Assembly (NCBI RefSeq): GCF_004016515.1
Contig: NZ_SACT01000001.1
Coordinates: 62,001 to 126,000 of the forward strand
Length of the DNA stretch: 64,000 nucleotides
DNA from: Rubrivivax albus
GTDB lineage: Bacteria > Pseudomonadota > Gammaproteobacteria > Burkholderiales > Burkholderiaceae_C
Direction of reading: 5' to 3'
How positions within the stretch are numbered: the first letter of the stretch is position 1; every line of letters starts with the position of its first letter. Both the position numbers and the translations under genes were made by a program. Shown one piece after another: positions 1 through 9,822 of the stretch. The notes under the pieces are model-generated. The model saw only the letters and a list, made by a program, of their open reading frames with translations. It was not told the origin of the DNA and searched no databases.

Positions 1-2
1 TC

Positions 3-404
3 CCTGACCTGAACGTCGAGGACAACGTGGACGTGCCGCTGCGCTACCGCGGCCTGCCCGCGGCCGAACGTCGCGAACGCATCGCGCAGGCGCTGGCGCA
101 GGTGGGGCTGGCGTCGCGCGCGCGGCACTATCCGGCCGAGCTGTCGGGCGGTCAGCAGCAGCGCGTGGCCATCGCGCGCGCGCTGGCCGGCCGGCCGCGG
201 CTGCTGCTGGCCGACGAGCCCACCGGCAACCTGGACACGCAGATGGCGCGCAGCGTGATGGAGCTGCTCGAGCAGATCAACGCCAGCGGCACCACCATCG
301 TGATGGTCACGCACGACACCGACCTGGCGCGCCGCGCGCAGCGCAACATCCACATCGTCGACGGCCAGGTGGCCGAGCTGGCGCTGGCAGGGGCCCACGC
401 ATGA
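3..404 (+). CDS. ABC transporter ATP-binding protein, MacB/LolD type (5' truncated by window)
   Basis: C-terminal part of an ABC ATPase whose start lies left of the window; the reading frame is open from base 3. Visible are the end of the Q-loop region (PDLNVEDNV), the ABC signature LSGGQQQR, Walker B LLLADEPTGNLD with the D-loop, and the switch histidine in VMVTHD. The GNLD form is typical of the MacB/LolD/FtsE class that pairs with FtsX-type permeases. Its stop overlaps the next gene by 4 bp (ATGA), so translational coupling is likely, and the two downstream permeases are its evident partners. Energises an inner-membrane exporter or mechanotransmission pump; the substrate cannot be read from sequence. 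Very sure of the family. Confidence 0.93.
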   Translation, partial: PDLNVEDNVDVPLRYRGLPAAERRERIAQALAQVGLASRARHYPAELSGGQQQRVAIARALAGRPRLLLADEPTGNLDTQMARSVMELLEQINASGTTIVMVTHDTDLARRAQRNIHIVDGQVAELALAGAHA

Positions 405-1717
405 ACACCGCCCTCTGGCGCCATCACCTGTGGCTGGGCTTGAAAAGCCTGCGCCGCAACCCGGCCCTCACCGCGCTGGCGGTGCTGATCCTGGCCATGG
501 GCATCGCCGCCAGCATGGCCAGCCTGACGGTGCTGCACGTGATGTCGGCCAACCCGCTGCCCGGTCGCAGCCAGCTGCTGCACGTGCCCAACTTCAACAA
601 CGGCCTGCTCAGCGACCCCAACGCCGGCGACGAGGCCAACCCGCAGTTGACCTGGATCGACGTCGACCGCCTGCTGGCCGATGGCCAGGGCCGCCGGCGC
701 ACTGCGCTGTACGCCATCGACAGCACGGTCGCGTCGCCACGGCCGGGCGTGGCGCCGGTCTACGCCACCGGCATGGCGGCCACTGCCGACTTCTTCGCGA
801 TGTTCGAGGTGCCGCTGGCGCGCGGCACGGCCTGGTCGGCCGCCGACGACGAGGCGGGCGCGTCGGTGGTCGTGCTCGACGGGGCCTTCGCCCGCCGCCT
901 GTTCGGCGGCACCGATGCCGTCGGGCAGACGATCGACCTGGGCGGCCGGCCGTTCCGCGTCGTCGGCGTCATCGGCGACTGGCACCCGCTGCCCAAGGTC
1001 TACCGCCTGGTGGGCTCGTCGCCGGCCGGTGCGCCGGAGGACTTCTGGATCCCGGTGCGCACGGCCGTGGCGCATGCGTACGAGAACAACGGCTGGGTCA
1101 ACTGCACCGGCGACGCCGAGCCCGGCTGGGACGGCTTCCTGCGCGCCGAGTGCAACTGGCTGCAGTATTGGGTGGAACTGACGCCGGGCGACGTGGCGGC
1201 CTACCGCGACTACCTGCGCGGCTACGTTGCCGAGCAGCGGCAGCAGGGTCGGCTGCAGCGTGCCGAGGATGCGGTGCTGCACGACTTCGACGCTTGGCTG
1301 GCCGCGCGCGGCGTGGTCAGCGAGGACACCAAGCTGCAGGCCGGGCTGTCGCTGGCCTTCCTGCTGGCCTGCCTGGTCAACGTGCTCGGGCTGCTGGGCG
1401 CCAAGTTCGCCGCCCGCGCCGGCGAGATCGGCGTGCGGCGCGCGCTGGGCGCGTCGCGGCGGCAGGTGTTCCAGCAGTTCCTGGTGGAGTCCGGCGTTGT
1501 GGGGGCCGCGGGGGCGCTGCTCGGCCTGGGCCTGACGCTGGCGCTGCTGGCCCTGATCGCGCAGCGCAGCGGTGACCTGGCGCGCGTGGCGCGGTTGGAC
1601 CTGACGATGCTGGCGTTGACGGTGGCGCTGTCCATCGCCGGCGCGCTGCTAGCCGGCCTGTGGCCCACCTGGCGCGCCGCGCGCGTGCGGCCGGCGCTGC
1701 AGCTCAAGTCGCAATGA
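401..1717 (+). CDS. ABC transporter permease, MacB/FtsX type (first of two)
   Basis: 438 aa. One N-terminal membrane helix (about residues 23-45), a large extracytoplasmic MacB periplasmic-core-like region (about 46-300), then three C-terminal FtsX helices, including LSLAFLLACLVNVLGLLG and a final helix near residue 400. The cytoplasmic motif EIGVRRALGASRRQVFQQF between helices 2 and 3 is the usual FtsX coupling region. Two cysteines in the periplasmic part (VNCTGD and RAECNW) could form a disulfide. It starts within the stop of the ATPase gene and lies 10 bp before a second permease, so the exporter is probably a heterodimer. Downstream kinase/regulator genes suggest control by an envelope or toxic-compound signal (inference). 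Confidence 0.9.
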   Translation: MNTALWRHHLWLGLKSLRRNPALTALAVLILAMGIAASMASLTVLHVMSANPLPGRSQLLHVPNFNNGLLSDPNAGDEANPQLTWIDVDRLLADGQGRRRTALYAIDSTVASPRPGVAPVYATGMAATADFFAMFEVPLARGTAWSAADDEAGASVVVLDGAFARRLFGGTDAVGQTIDLGGRPFRVVGVIGDWHPLPKVYRLVGSSPAGAPEDFWIPVRTAVAHAYENNGWVNCTGDAEPGWDGFLRAECNWLQYWVELTPGDVAAYRDYLRGYVAEQRQQGRLQRAEDAVLHDFDAWLAARGVVSEDTKLQAGLSLAFLLACLVNVLGLLGAKFAARAGEIGVRRALGASRRQVFQQFLVESGVVGAAGALLGLGLTLALLALIAQRSGDLARVARLDLTMLALTVALSIAGALLAGLWPTWRAARVRPALQLKSQ

Positions 1718-1727
1718 GGGCGCGCCC

Positions 1728-2955
1728 ATGACACCGGTCCGTCCCATCCTCTCCGCGCTGCTGCGCCGCAAGTCCGGCGCGCTGCTGGTGGCCGCCCAGG
1801 TGGCGCTGACGCTGGCGGTGCTGTGCAACGCCGTCTTCGTGGCCACCGACCGCCTGGGCCAGGCCCGCCAGCCCAGCGGCACCGACGAGGCGGCGCTGTT
1901 CCACGTCGCGATGATCACGCCCGGTGCCGACGTAGCGCCCTTCGACCGCCAGCGCGCCGACGAGGCCCTGGTGCGCGCCGTGCCGGGTGTGCGCGGTGTG
2001 GCCTGGATCAACCAGATGCCGCTGGCCCAGTCCGGCAACAACAGCAGCCTGGCCACGCAGCGCGGCGCCACCGACACCGTCTCCGCGGCCGTCTACGCCG
2101 GCGCCCACGACGCGGCCGCCGTGCTCGGGCTGCGCATCGTCGAGGGGCGCGGCTTCACGGCCGCCGACGAGGTCGACATCGACCGCCGCCAGTCCCGCCA
2201 GTGGCCGGCTCACGCCCTGGCCACGCGCGCGCTGGCCGAGCGGCTGTTTCCCGATGGCGCCTCCGCGGTCGGCCGCGTGGTCTATGCCGGCACCGGCCCG
2301 GACGACCCGGCGATCACCATCGTCGGCGTCGTCGATCGCCTGGTCACGCCCTGGGGCCCGGTGAGCTGGAACCCCGGCGACCCCAAGGGCGAAAGCGGCC
2401 TGCTGCTGCCCTGGCGCCAGGAATCCGAGGGTCTGCTGGCCGTGCGCGCCGACCCGGCGCAGATCGACGCCGTGCGCACCGCAGTGGCCGAACGGCTGCG
2501 CAGCGCCGTGCCGGGCCGCATCGTGCGCGACACGCCGACGATGGCCGAGACGCGGGAGCGCCGCTACCGCAGCGACACCTGGCTGGCCCGGCTGATGACG
2601 GTGGTGATCGGCCTGCTGCTGGTGATGACGGCCGGCGGTATCGTCGGCCTGGCGTCGCTGTGGGTCACGCAGCGGCGCAAGCAGATCGGCGTGCGCCGGG
2701 CCCTGGGCGCGCGCCGCGTGGACATCGTGATGCACTTCGTCGTCGAGAACCTGATGATCACCGGCCTGGGCGTGGCCGTGGGCCTGACCCTGGCCGTGGC
2801 GCTGAACCAGGCGCTCACGCGCGTGACCACGCTGGCGCCGCTGCCCGGCACCCTGCTGGCCGGCAGCGGGGTGGCGATGCTGGTGCTGGGTGTGGCCGCG
2901 GTGCTGGCCCCGGCGCTGCGCGCCGCGCGCGTGCCGCCGGCGGAGGCCACGCGCA

Positions 2956-2963
<8 letters not shown>
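1728..2963 (+). CDS. ABC transporter permease, MacB/FtsX type (second of two)
   Basis: 411 aa, same layout as the preceding gene: N-terminal helix (about residues 16-33), periplasmic domain, and three C-terminal helices. The coupling motif QIGVRRALGARRVDIVMHF follows the second helix and ends in the usual APALRAARVPPAEA tail. Paired with the upstream permease and ATPase it completes a MacB-like exporter without a MacA adaptor in view (an adaptor could lie left of the window). The next gene begins inside its 3' end with 8 bp overlap. Substrate unknown; antimicrobial peptide or macrolide-type export is only a possibility. Confidence 0.9.
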
Positions 2964-4313
<1,350 letters not shown>

Positions 4314-4317
<4 letters not shown>

Positions 4318-5660
4318 ACACGCCCGCTGCGCCGGCGCGGCGCCGCCTCCGATTCGGGCTGCGCGCGCGGCTGTGGCTGCTGGCCACCGCGGTGGCCGCG
4401 CTGTCGGCGTCGCTGGCGCTGCTGGTGCAGTCGCTGTCGGGCGAGGCCTGGCTGGCGCGCGGCGCGGGCATCGTCGGCGGGGCGCTGGTGGGCGCGCTGC
4501 TGCTCGACCGCCTGGCCGCGCCGGCGCTGTCGCTGTTCCGTGCGCTCGCCGGTGTCGTCACCGCCTACCGCGACGGCGACTTCGCCTTCGACATCGCCTG
4601 GGAGCACGACGACGAACTGCGTGAGCTGGTCGACGCCCACAACGCCCTGGGCCAGACGCTGCGCAGCCAGCGCCAGCGCCTGGTGCAGCGCGAGCTGCTG
4701 CTCGACACCATGGTGCAGAACACCCCGGTGGCCATGCTGCTGGCCGACGCCGGCGGGCGCGTGGCCTACGCCAACCTGGCGGCGCGGCGGCTGCTGCACG
4801 GTGGCCGGCCGCTGGAGGGCGTGCGCGTGGACACGGTGCTGGCCGCCCAGCCGCCGGCGCTGGCGGAGGCGATGCGCAGCGGCCGCGACGGCCTGTGCAC
4901 CGTGCCGGGTGACGATCCATCGGCCGACGAGGACGAGAGCTTCCACGTGCTGGCCAAGGACTTCCAGCTCGGCGGCCGTGCACACCGGCTGCTGCTGGTG
5001 CGCCGCTTCACCGGCGAGCTGCGGCGGCAGGAGGTGCGCACCTGGAAGAAGGTGATCCGCGTCATCAGCCATGAGCTGAACAATTCGCTGGCACCGATCG
5101 CATCGATGGCCTATTCCGGCGGCGAACTGCTGCGCCGCGGCGAGACCGAGCGCCTGCCGGACGTGCTGGGCGCCATCGGCGAGCGCGCGCGCCACCTGGA
5201 AGGCTTCATCCGCGGGTACGCCGATGTGGCGCGGCTGCCGGCCCCGCGCCCGGAGCCCATCGACTGGCCGGCGTTCGTGCAGCGGCTGCAGGTGCAGGTG
5301 GCGTTCCGCACCGCCGGTGAGCTGCCGGTGCAGCCGCTGCAGGCCGACCCGGCGCAGCTGGCGCAGGCGCTGCTGAACCTGCTGAAGAACGCGCACGAGT
5401 CCGGTTCCGACCCGGCCGCCATCTACCTGCGTGCGCAGGCGCTGCCGGGCGAGTGGCGGCTGGAGGTCACCGACCGTGGCAGTGGCATGAGCGAGGCCGT
5501 GCTGGCGCAGGCCCTGGTGCCGTTCTATTCGACCAAGCGCGGCGGCACCGGGCTCGGCCTGGCGCTGGTGCGCGAGATCGTCGAGGCCCACGGCGGCCGC
5601 ATTGCGCTGGCGCGGCGCGATGGCGGCGGCACGCAGGTGACGCTGGTGCTGCCGGCCTGA
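4314..5660 (+). CDS. sensor histidine kinase (NtrY-like), partner of the sigma-54 regulator
   Basis: 448 aa. Two closely spaced N-terminal membrane helices (about 19-41 and 46-63) leave almost no periplasmic loop, so the signal is probably sensed in or at the membrane. HAMP-like linker (about 66-120), PAS domain (about 125-230), dimerisation/phosphotransfer helix with H253 in VISHELNNSLAPI, N box NLLKNAHESG, G1 DRGSGMSE and G2 GGTGLGLALV. Its start overlaps the response-regulator stop (ATGA), which fixes the pairing. Small-loop kinases next to MacB-like exporters commonly respond to the exporter or to its cargo; that is an analogy here, not seen in the sequence. Ends 16 bp from the convergent DUF2894 gene. 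Confidence 0.93.
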
Positions 5661-5676
5661 ACGGCACACCGGAGCG

Positions 5677-6243
5677 TCAACGCGGCTTGGCTTTGCGTGC
5701 CGGCGCGCGTTGCGGCTTGTCCGCAGGCGCGGCCGCGCCCGCGCCGCGTGCGCCGTCCAGCCACAGCAGCGTCTCCACCTGCGTGATGAACGGCCCCAGG
5801 TAGGCCGGCGCCAGCGTCTGCATCTGCTGCAGCGCACGCACCAGCAGGTGCTCGGAATTCAACGGGCCGGGGTTGTCCGGCTGGCGGGCCTGGGCGCGCA
5901 CGATCTGCTGCTGCACGCGCAGCCGGGCCAGCGTGGGCCGCAGGCGCTGGGCGGTGCGCAGCTCGGCACCGGGGGCCGGGCCGAGGGCGCGCAGCGGCGA
6001 GGGCGCCTTCGGCGGCGCGGCGTGGGCGTCGGCGGTGTGCGACGGGTCCTGCGCCTGCAGGCCCGCCAGCGCTTCGGCCAGGCGATCCGCCAACCACTGC
6101 TGCACGGCGGTGTCGTGCCGCAGGCCGCGGCGCACGGTGGCGTCCAGCCGGGCCAGCGTCACCGGGTCCACGCCGGCTCCACCCTGGGCGCGCAGCGCGG
6201 CCAGGGCCTGCGCCGCGTCGGCCAGTGGTCCGGTCGCCGTCAT
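5677..6243 (-). CDS. DUF2894-family protein
   Basis: 188 aa, soluble, no signal peptide or membrane helix. The C-terminal half carries the family's hallmark block NPGPLNSEHLLVRALQQM followed by LAPAYLGPFITQVETLLWLD; the N-terminal half is helical and the tail is Lys/Arg/Pro-rich. Last gene of the minus-strand operon DUF3348-DUF802-OmpA-DUF2894; its start overlaps the stop of the OmpA gene by 4 bp. Function unknown; co-occurrence with a stator-like membrane pair suggests a cytoplasmic accessory factor of that complex (inference). Family recognised from memory of these motifs. Confidence 0.85.
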   Translation of the reverse strand: MTATGPLADAAQALAALRAQGGAGVDPVTLARLDATVRRGLRHDTAVQQWLADRLAEALAGLQAQDPSHTADAHAAPPKAPSPLRALGPAPGAELRTAQRLRPTLARLRVQQQIVRAQARQPDNPGPLNSEHLLVRALQQMQTLAPAYLGPFITQVETLLWLDGARGAGAAAPADKPQRAPARKAKPR

Positions 6244-6899
6244 CGCCCGCCCGCCTGGGCCGCCGTGGGCGCGTCGCGCCGGGCCCGCGGCACCGGCGCC
6301 AGTTCCACGCGCCGGTTGCGCGCGCGGCCGGCCTCGTCGGCGTTCGACGCCACCGGCTGTTCCGGCCCGAAGGCGGCGGCGAACACAGCCTGCGGCGGCA
6401 GGCCTTCGGCCACCAGGGCGCGGGTCACGGTCAGCGCCCGCTGGGCCGAGAGCTCCAGGTTGTCGTCGAAGCGCCGGTTGCCCGGCAGCACGGGCTGGTC
6501 GTCGGTGAAGCCGCTGACCATCAGCAGCTCGTCGCGGCCCTGCAGGTAGGCGCCCAGCGGTCCGGCCAGGCGCTGCAGCAGCGCGCGGCCCTCGGGTTGC
6601 AGGCGGTCGGAGTTCAGGGCGAACAGCACGCTGCCGCTGATGCCGATGCGGCCGTCCACCAGCGTCACCCGGCCTTCGGCCAGCGGCGCGGCCAGCGCCT
6701 GCTCCAGCGCTTCACGGCGCTGCGCTTCCACCTCCAGATCGCGCGCCAGCTCCAGCTGCACGCCGATCACGGCCACCAGCAGCAGCACGAAGGCGCCCAC
6801 CAGGCCGGCCATCAGGTCGCCGAAGACGCCCCACACCGGCGCAGTGCCGTCGGCCGGCGCGTCGTCGGTGTCGTGGGCGTCGTGGGCGAGGTCGTGCAT
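6240..6899 (-). CDS. OmpA/MotB-like membrane-anchored peptidoglycan-binding protein
   Basis: 219 aa from ATG at 6899, chosen because it lies 4 bp after the DUF802 stop; an in-frame ATG at 6938 would overlap that gene by 35 bp. Short acidic cytoplasmic N-terminus, then one membrane helix (about 24-46) containing Asp28 in GVFGDLM, equivalent to the proton-binding Asp of MotB/ZorB-type stator subunits. A helical linker follows, then an OmpA C-terminal domain (about 75-205) with the peptidoglycan-binding pattern (SGFTDDQPV, LSAQRALTVTRALV, ARNRRVEL). Predicted to anchor the complex to the cell wall and to supply the ion channel together with the DUF802 protein. Overlaps the DUF2894 gene by 4 bp. 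Confidence 0.88.
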   Translation of the reverse strand: MHDLAHDAHDTDDAPADGTAPVWGVFGDLMAGLVGAFVLLLVAVIGVQLELARDLEVEAQRREALEQALAAPLAEGRVTLVDGRIGISGSVLFALNSDRLQPEGRALLQRLAGPLGAYLQGRDELLMVSGFTDDQPVLPGNRRFDDNLELSAQRALTVTRALVAEGLPPQAVFAAAFGPEQPVASNADEAGRARNRRVELAPVPRARRDAPTAAQAGGR

Positions 6900-6903
6900 G
6901 GCG

Positions 6904-9012
6904 TCAGCCCGCGTCCGTGGTCTCGGCAGCTTCGTCATCGACGGTGGCCGCCGGCCCCGCGATGCGCTGCAGCGCGGTCAGCAGCGGCGGCATCGCATCC
7001 AGCAGCGGCTGCTGTGCGCCCAGGCTGAGGTCGATGACCTCGCGCGCCTGGGCCACGTAGTAGGCCAGCTGCTCGTCGTGACGCACGGCGGCCTGGTCGA
7101 GCGCGGATTCCACGCGCTGCAGCTGGTCCGCCAGGGTGCCGGCGGTGTGGGCGAACTGCGCCACCGCCGCGCCGAAGGCTTCGCCCAGGCTGGCCACCTC
7201 CACGGCGCCGCCGGCCAATCGGGTGGCAGCGTCGCCCTGCTGTGCCAGCGCCGCCTGCCAGTGCTGCACCACGGCCTCGCCGCTGCGCTCCACCAGGCCG
7301 TCGGCGGCATCGACCAGGCGCTGCACTGCGGCCTGCTGGGCTGCCGCGGCCTGGCGGCTGTCCTCCACCAGCGCGGACAGGGCTTCGGTCAGGCGCACGC
7401 GCTCGTCCAGCAGCGCCGCATCGCGCGCCTGGCTGGTGCCGAGCTGCTCGCGCATCTCGGCGATCACGGCGGCGGCGGCGCGGGGCGCCTCGGCGGCGGT
7501 GGCCGTGAGGCGGGCCACCTCGGCGACGATGTCGCGGGCCTGGGTGGCGGCCTGCTGCTGCAGGGCCTCGGTGCGCTGGGCCAGCGCGTCGCTCCAGGCG
7601 GACTGCCGCGCCTGCGCTGCGGCGGCGTCCTCGGCGGCCCGCTGCTGCAACGTCCTGGCCAGCGTCTGCATTGCTGCGGACTGCTCGGCCTGGCGTTGCG
7701 CCTCGCGCGCCTCGGCACGGTCTTGCAGCCCCTCGTGGGCCCGGGCCACGCCCTCGGCCAGCGCGCCCGCCTGCTGCTGCAGCGCCTGGCCGATGCGTTC
7801 CGCCGTGGCCTCGAAGCGCTGGGCCAACGTCTGCAACTGGGTCTGGGTGCCGTCGACCAGGGTCTGCACCTGGGCGTTCGTGCGCGCTTCCAGGGCCTGC
7901 ACCTGAGCCTGGCTACGCTCGGCCAGTCCCTGCAGATGGCCCTGAGTCAGGTCGTCCAGCGCCTGCAGACTTGCCTGCGTGCTGTCGGCCAGGCGGGCCT
8001 GCACCGCGGCGCTCTCTCGGGCGATGCCGTCCACCGCGGCCGTGGCCGCCGCCTGCAGGGCGCTGCTGGCCGCCTGGGCCCCGTCGGCCAGGCTGTCGCG
8101 CAGGGCCTGGGCGACGGTCGTGCCCAGCGTGGTGTCCAGCGTCGTGGCCACGCGGGTGGCCAGCGTCTCGAACTGTGCCTGCATCGCCTGCTGGAACGCG
8201 GCCTGTTGCGCCTGCTCATGCTGCTGGCGGGCCTGCTGCTGCGCCTCCAGCCGGTGCAGCAGGGCCTGCACCTGATCCACCAGCGCAGGCAGCACGGTGG
8301 CCTGGGCCTGCGTGGCGTTCTCCAGGCGGGTGGCCAGCTGGTCGGTGAGCTGGCGTGCCAGGTCTTCCAGGTGACGGGCACGCTGTGCGGCCGGCGTGGC
8401 GTCCTGCAGCAGCGTGCTCGCCTGGCGGTCCAGGGCCAGTTGCACGCCACCGCGCACGCGCCGCAGCAGCGCCGACATCAGGCCCAGCATGGCCGACGCC
8501 GCGACCCCGGCCACCGAGGTGCCGAAGGCCAGGCCCAGGCCCTTCACCGGGGCGGCGAGCGCGGCACGCATCGCGGCCAGGTCGCTGGTGCGCTCGAGCG
8601 CGGCCACGGTGCCATCCAGCGTCACCACCAGGCCCAGGAACGTGCCCAGCATGCCCAGCAGCACCAGCAGGCCGACGAGGTAGGGCGTCAGCGCCGGGCC
8701 GGGCAGCGGCGCGGCGGCGCCTGCGATGCGGCGGCGCACCGGCTGGCGCAGCGTGGAGGGCAGGCCGTCCAGCCAGGCGGGCAGGGGCGTGTCGGCCTGC
8801 AACCGTTCCACGGCGCCGGCCAGGGCTCCGGTGTCTCGGTGAAAGCGCCAGAGCTCGGCGATGCCGACGGCATAGACGGCCCCGATGCCCAGCGTCATGG
8901 CCAGCGCCAGCGGGTGGTGGCCCATGCCGCCCAGCAGTACCCAGACCAGAGCGGCGGTGCCCAGAACGCCGGCCAGCACGGCCCCCCCGGTGAACACGCG
9001 CAGCGCCGTCAT
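6904..9012 (-). CDS. DUF802 protein with MotA/TolQ/ExbB-like membrane domain and long coiled-coil tail
   Basis: 702 aa. Four predicted membrane helices: about 7-29, 33-53, 107-130 and 155-178. The third carries GMLGTFLGLVVTLDG, the glycine-rich signature of TolQ/ExbB/MotA proteins. Everything after about residue 200 is a soluble Ala/Gln/Glu-rich helical rod with repeated segments (for example QVQALEARTNAQVQTL), matching the repeated DUF802 unit. Short loops on one side and a long tail on the other fit a five-subunit stator whose tail projects into the cytoplasm. Starts inside the stop of the DUF3348 gene (4 bp overlap) and precedes the OmpA-type partner by 4 bp. Biological role undescribed to my knowledge. 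Confidence 0.87.
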   Translation of the reverse strand: MTALRVFTGGAVLAGVLGTAALVWVLLGGMGHHPLALAMTLGIGAVYAVGIAELWRFHRDTGALAGAVERLQADTPLPAWLDGLPSTLRQPVRRRIAGAAAPLPGPALTPYLVGLLVLLGMLGTFLGLVVTLDGTVAALERTSDLAAMRAALAAPVKGLGLAFGTSVAGVAASAMLGLMSALLRRVRGGVQLALDRQASTLLQDATPAAQRARHLEDLARQLTDQLATRLENATQAQATVLPALVDQVQALLHRLEAQQQARQQHEQAQQAAFQQAMQAQFETLATRVATTLDTTLGTTVAQALRDSLADGAQAASSALQAAATAAVDGIARESAAVQARLADSTQASLQALDDLTQGHLQGLAERSQAQVQALEARTNAQVQTLVDGTQTQLQTLAQRFEATAERIGQALQQQAGALAEGVARAHEGLQDRAEAREAQRQAEQSAAMQTLARTLQQRAAEDAAAAQARQSAWSDALAQRTEALQQQAATQARDIVAEVARLTATAAEAPRAAAAVIAEMREQLGTSQARDAALLDERVRLTEALSALVEDSRQAAAAQQAAVQRLVDAADGLVERSGEAVVQHWQAALAQQGDAATRLAGGAVEVASLGEAFGAAVAQFAHTAGTLADQLQRVESALDQAAVRHDEQLAYYVAQAREVIDLSLGAQQPLLDAMPPLLTALQRIAGPAATVDDEAAETTDAG

Positions 9013-9734
9013 GGCGTCGGCTCCTGGGCTGCTGCGCCCTGCAGCGCCGCGAGCATGCCGTCCACCGGCTGCAGGCGATGGGCCAGTTCGGCGTGCAGCA
9101 GCGGCATCGTCACCGCCTGCGGAGGCGCCGGTTCGCGCTGCAGCCGGCGGTCCAGCCAGGCCGGCAGGGCCGACAGCAGCTGGCGTTCGCGCGCCGCCAG
9201 GGCCTGCTCCAGCAGCCCGTCGAGCACGGCGATGCGGCCCAGCGCCGCCGACTGCAGCGCCAGCGCGCGGCGCGCCTGGGCACGCAGCGGCGCGATGCGC
9301 CGGTCCATGGCCTGCTGGTGGGCGCGGTAGCGTCGGCCGGGCGAGGCGTCGGCCGGCAGATCGTCGGCGGCCAGGCCGGCGGGCAGGTCACGGTCGATGG
9401 CCTCGGCCAACTGCCGCTGCACCGTTGCCCGCGCCGTTTCGGCCTGGCGGCGTGCGGTGGCCGCCTGGGCCGGCGTGCCAGGGGCGGGTGCCGCCGCATC
9501 CAGCGCGCCGGCCAGCGCGATGGCGTCGGTCCAGGCCAGCCAAGGCGCCAGCCGTTCGGCCACGCTGGGCCCGGGGCCGGCCGCTGGACGTGCGTCATCG
9601 GCGCCGGGCTCGGCCAGACCGAGCGCAAGCAGCTGCCGCACCAGCGGAGGCTGGTGCAGCGTGGCGGCGGTGGTCAACGGCCACGCCGGATGGGGTCGGG
9701 CCGGATGGGGGCGGGCTCGCGGCAGGGGGTGCAT
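9009..9734 (-). CDS. DUF3348-family protein
   Basis: 241 aa from ATG at 9734; the frame is open further upstream but would run into the divergent methyltransferase gene. Contains the DUF3348 pattern LVRQLLALGL ... VAERLAPWLAWTDAIALAGAL, a helical centre (RYRAHQQAMDRRIAPLRAQAR) and a Pro-ending tail. Cytoplasmic, no signal peptide. First gene of the four-gene operon and translationally coupled to DUF802 by an ATGA overlap. Function unknown; the conserved linkage implies it works with the stator-like pair. The 88 bp to the divergent methyltransferase must hold the operon promoter. Confidence 0.85.
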   Translation of the reverse strand: MHPLPRARPHPARPHPAWPLTTAATLHQPPLVRQLLALGLAEPGADDARPAAGPGPSVAERLAPWLAWTDAIALAGALDAAAPAPGTPAQAATARRQAETARATVQRQLAEAIDRDLPAGLAADDLPADASPGRRYRAHQQAMDRRIAPLRAQARRALALQSAALGRIAVLDGLLEQALAARERQLLSALPAWLDRRLQREPAPPQAVTMPLLHAELAHRLQPVDGMLAALQGAAAQEPTP

Positions 9735-9768
9735 GTGGCGTGGGCCCAGAATTGGCAAAAAACCCACG

Positions 9769-9774
9769 ATTTTA
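9769..9774 (-). promoter_or_regulatory. candidate -10 element of the DUF3348 operon
   Basis: On the minus strand this reads TAAAAT, one mismatch from TATAAT, in a short AT-rich patch of an otherwise GC-rich divergent spacer, about 35 bp before the DUF3348 start. No convincing -35 hexamer is found 16-18 bp further upstream, so the call is tentative. Confidence 0.3.
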
Positions 9775-9822
9775 CGGGACCGCCACCGCGCGCCCGTCGA
9801 CCTTGCCCTGCCCCGCCTTCCC

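Noticed and set aside
6640..9330. Open frame of 896 codons on plus, antisense to the DUF802/OmpA/DUF3348 genes
   Set aside because: Low-complexity His/Gln/Gly/Arg-rich translation produced by high GC; the minus-strand frames have membrane helices and known domains.
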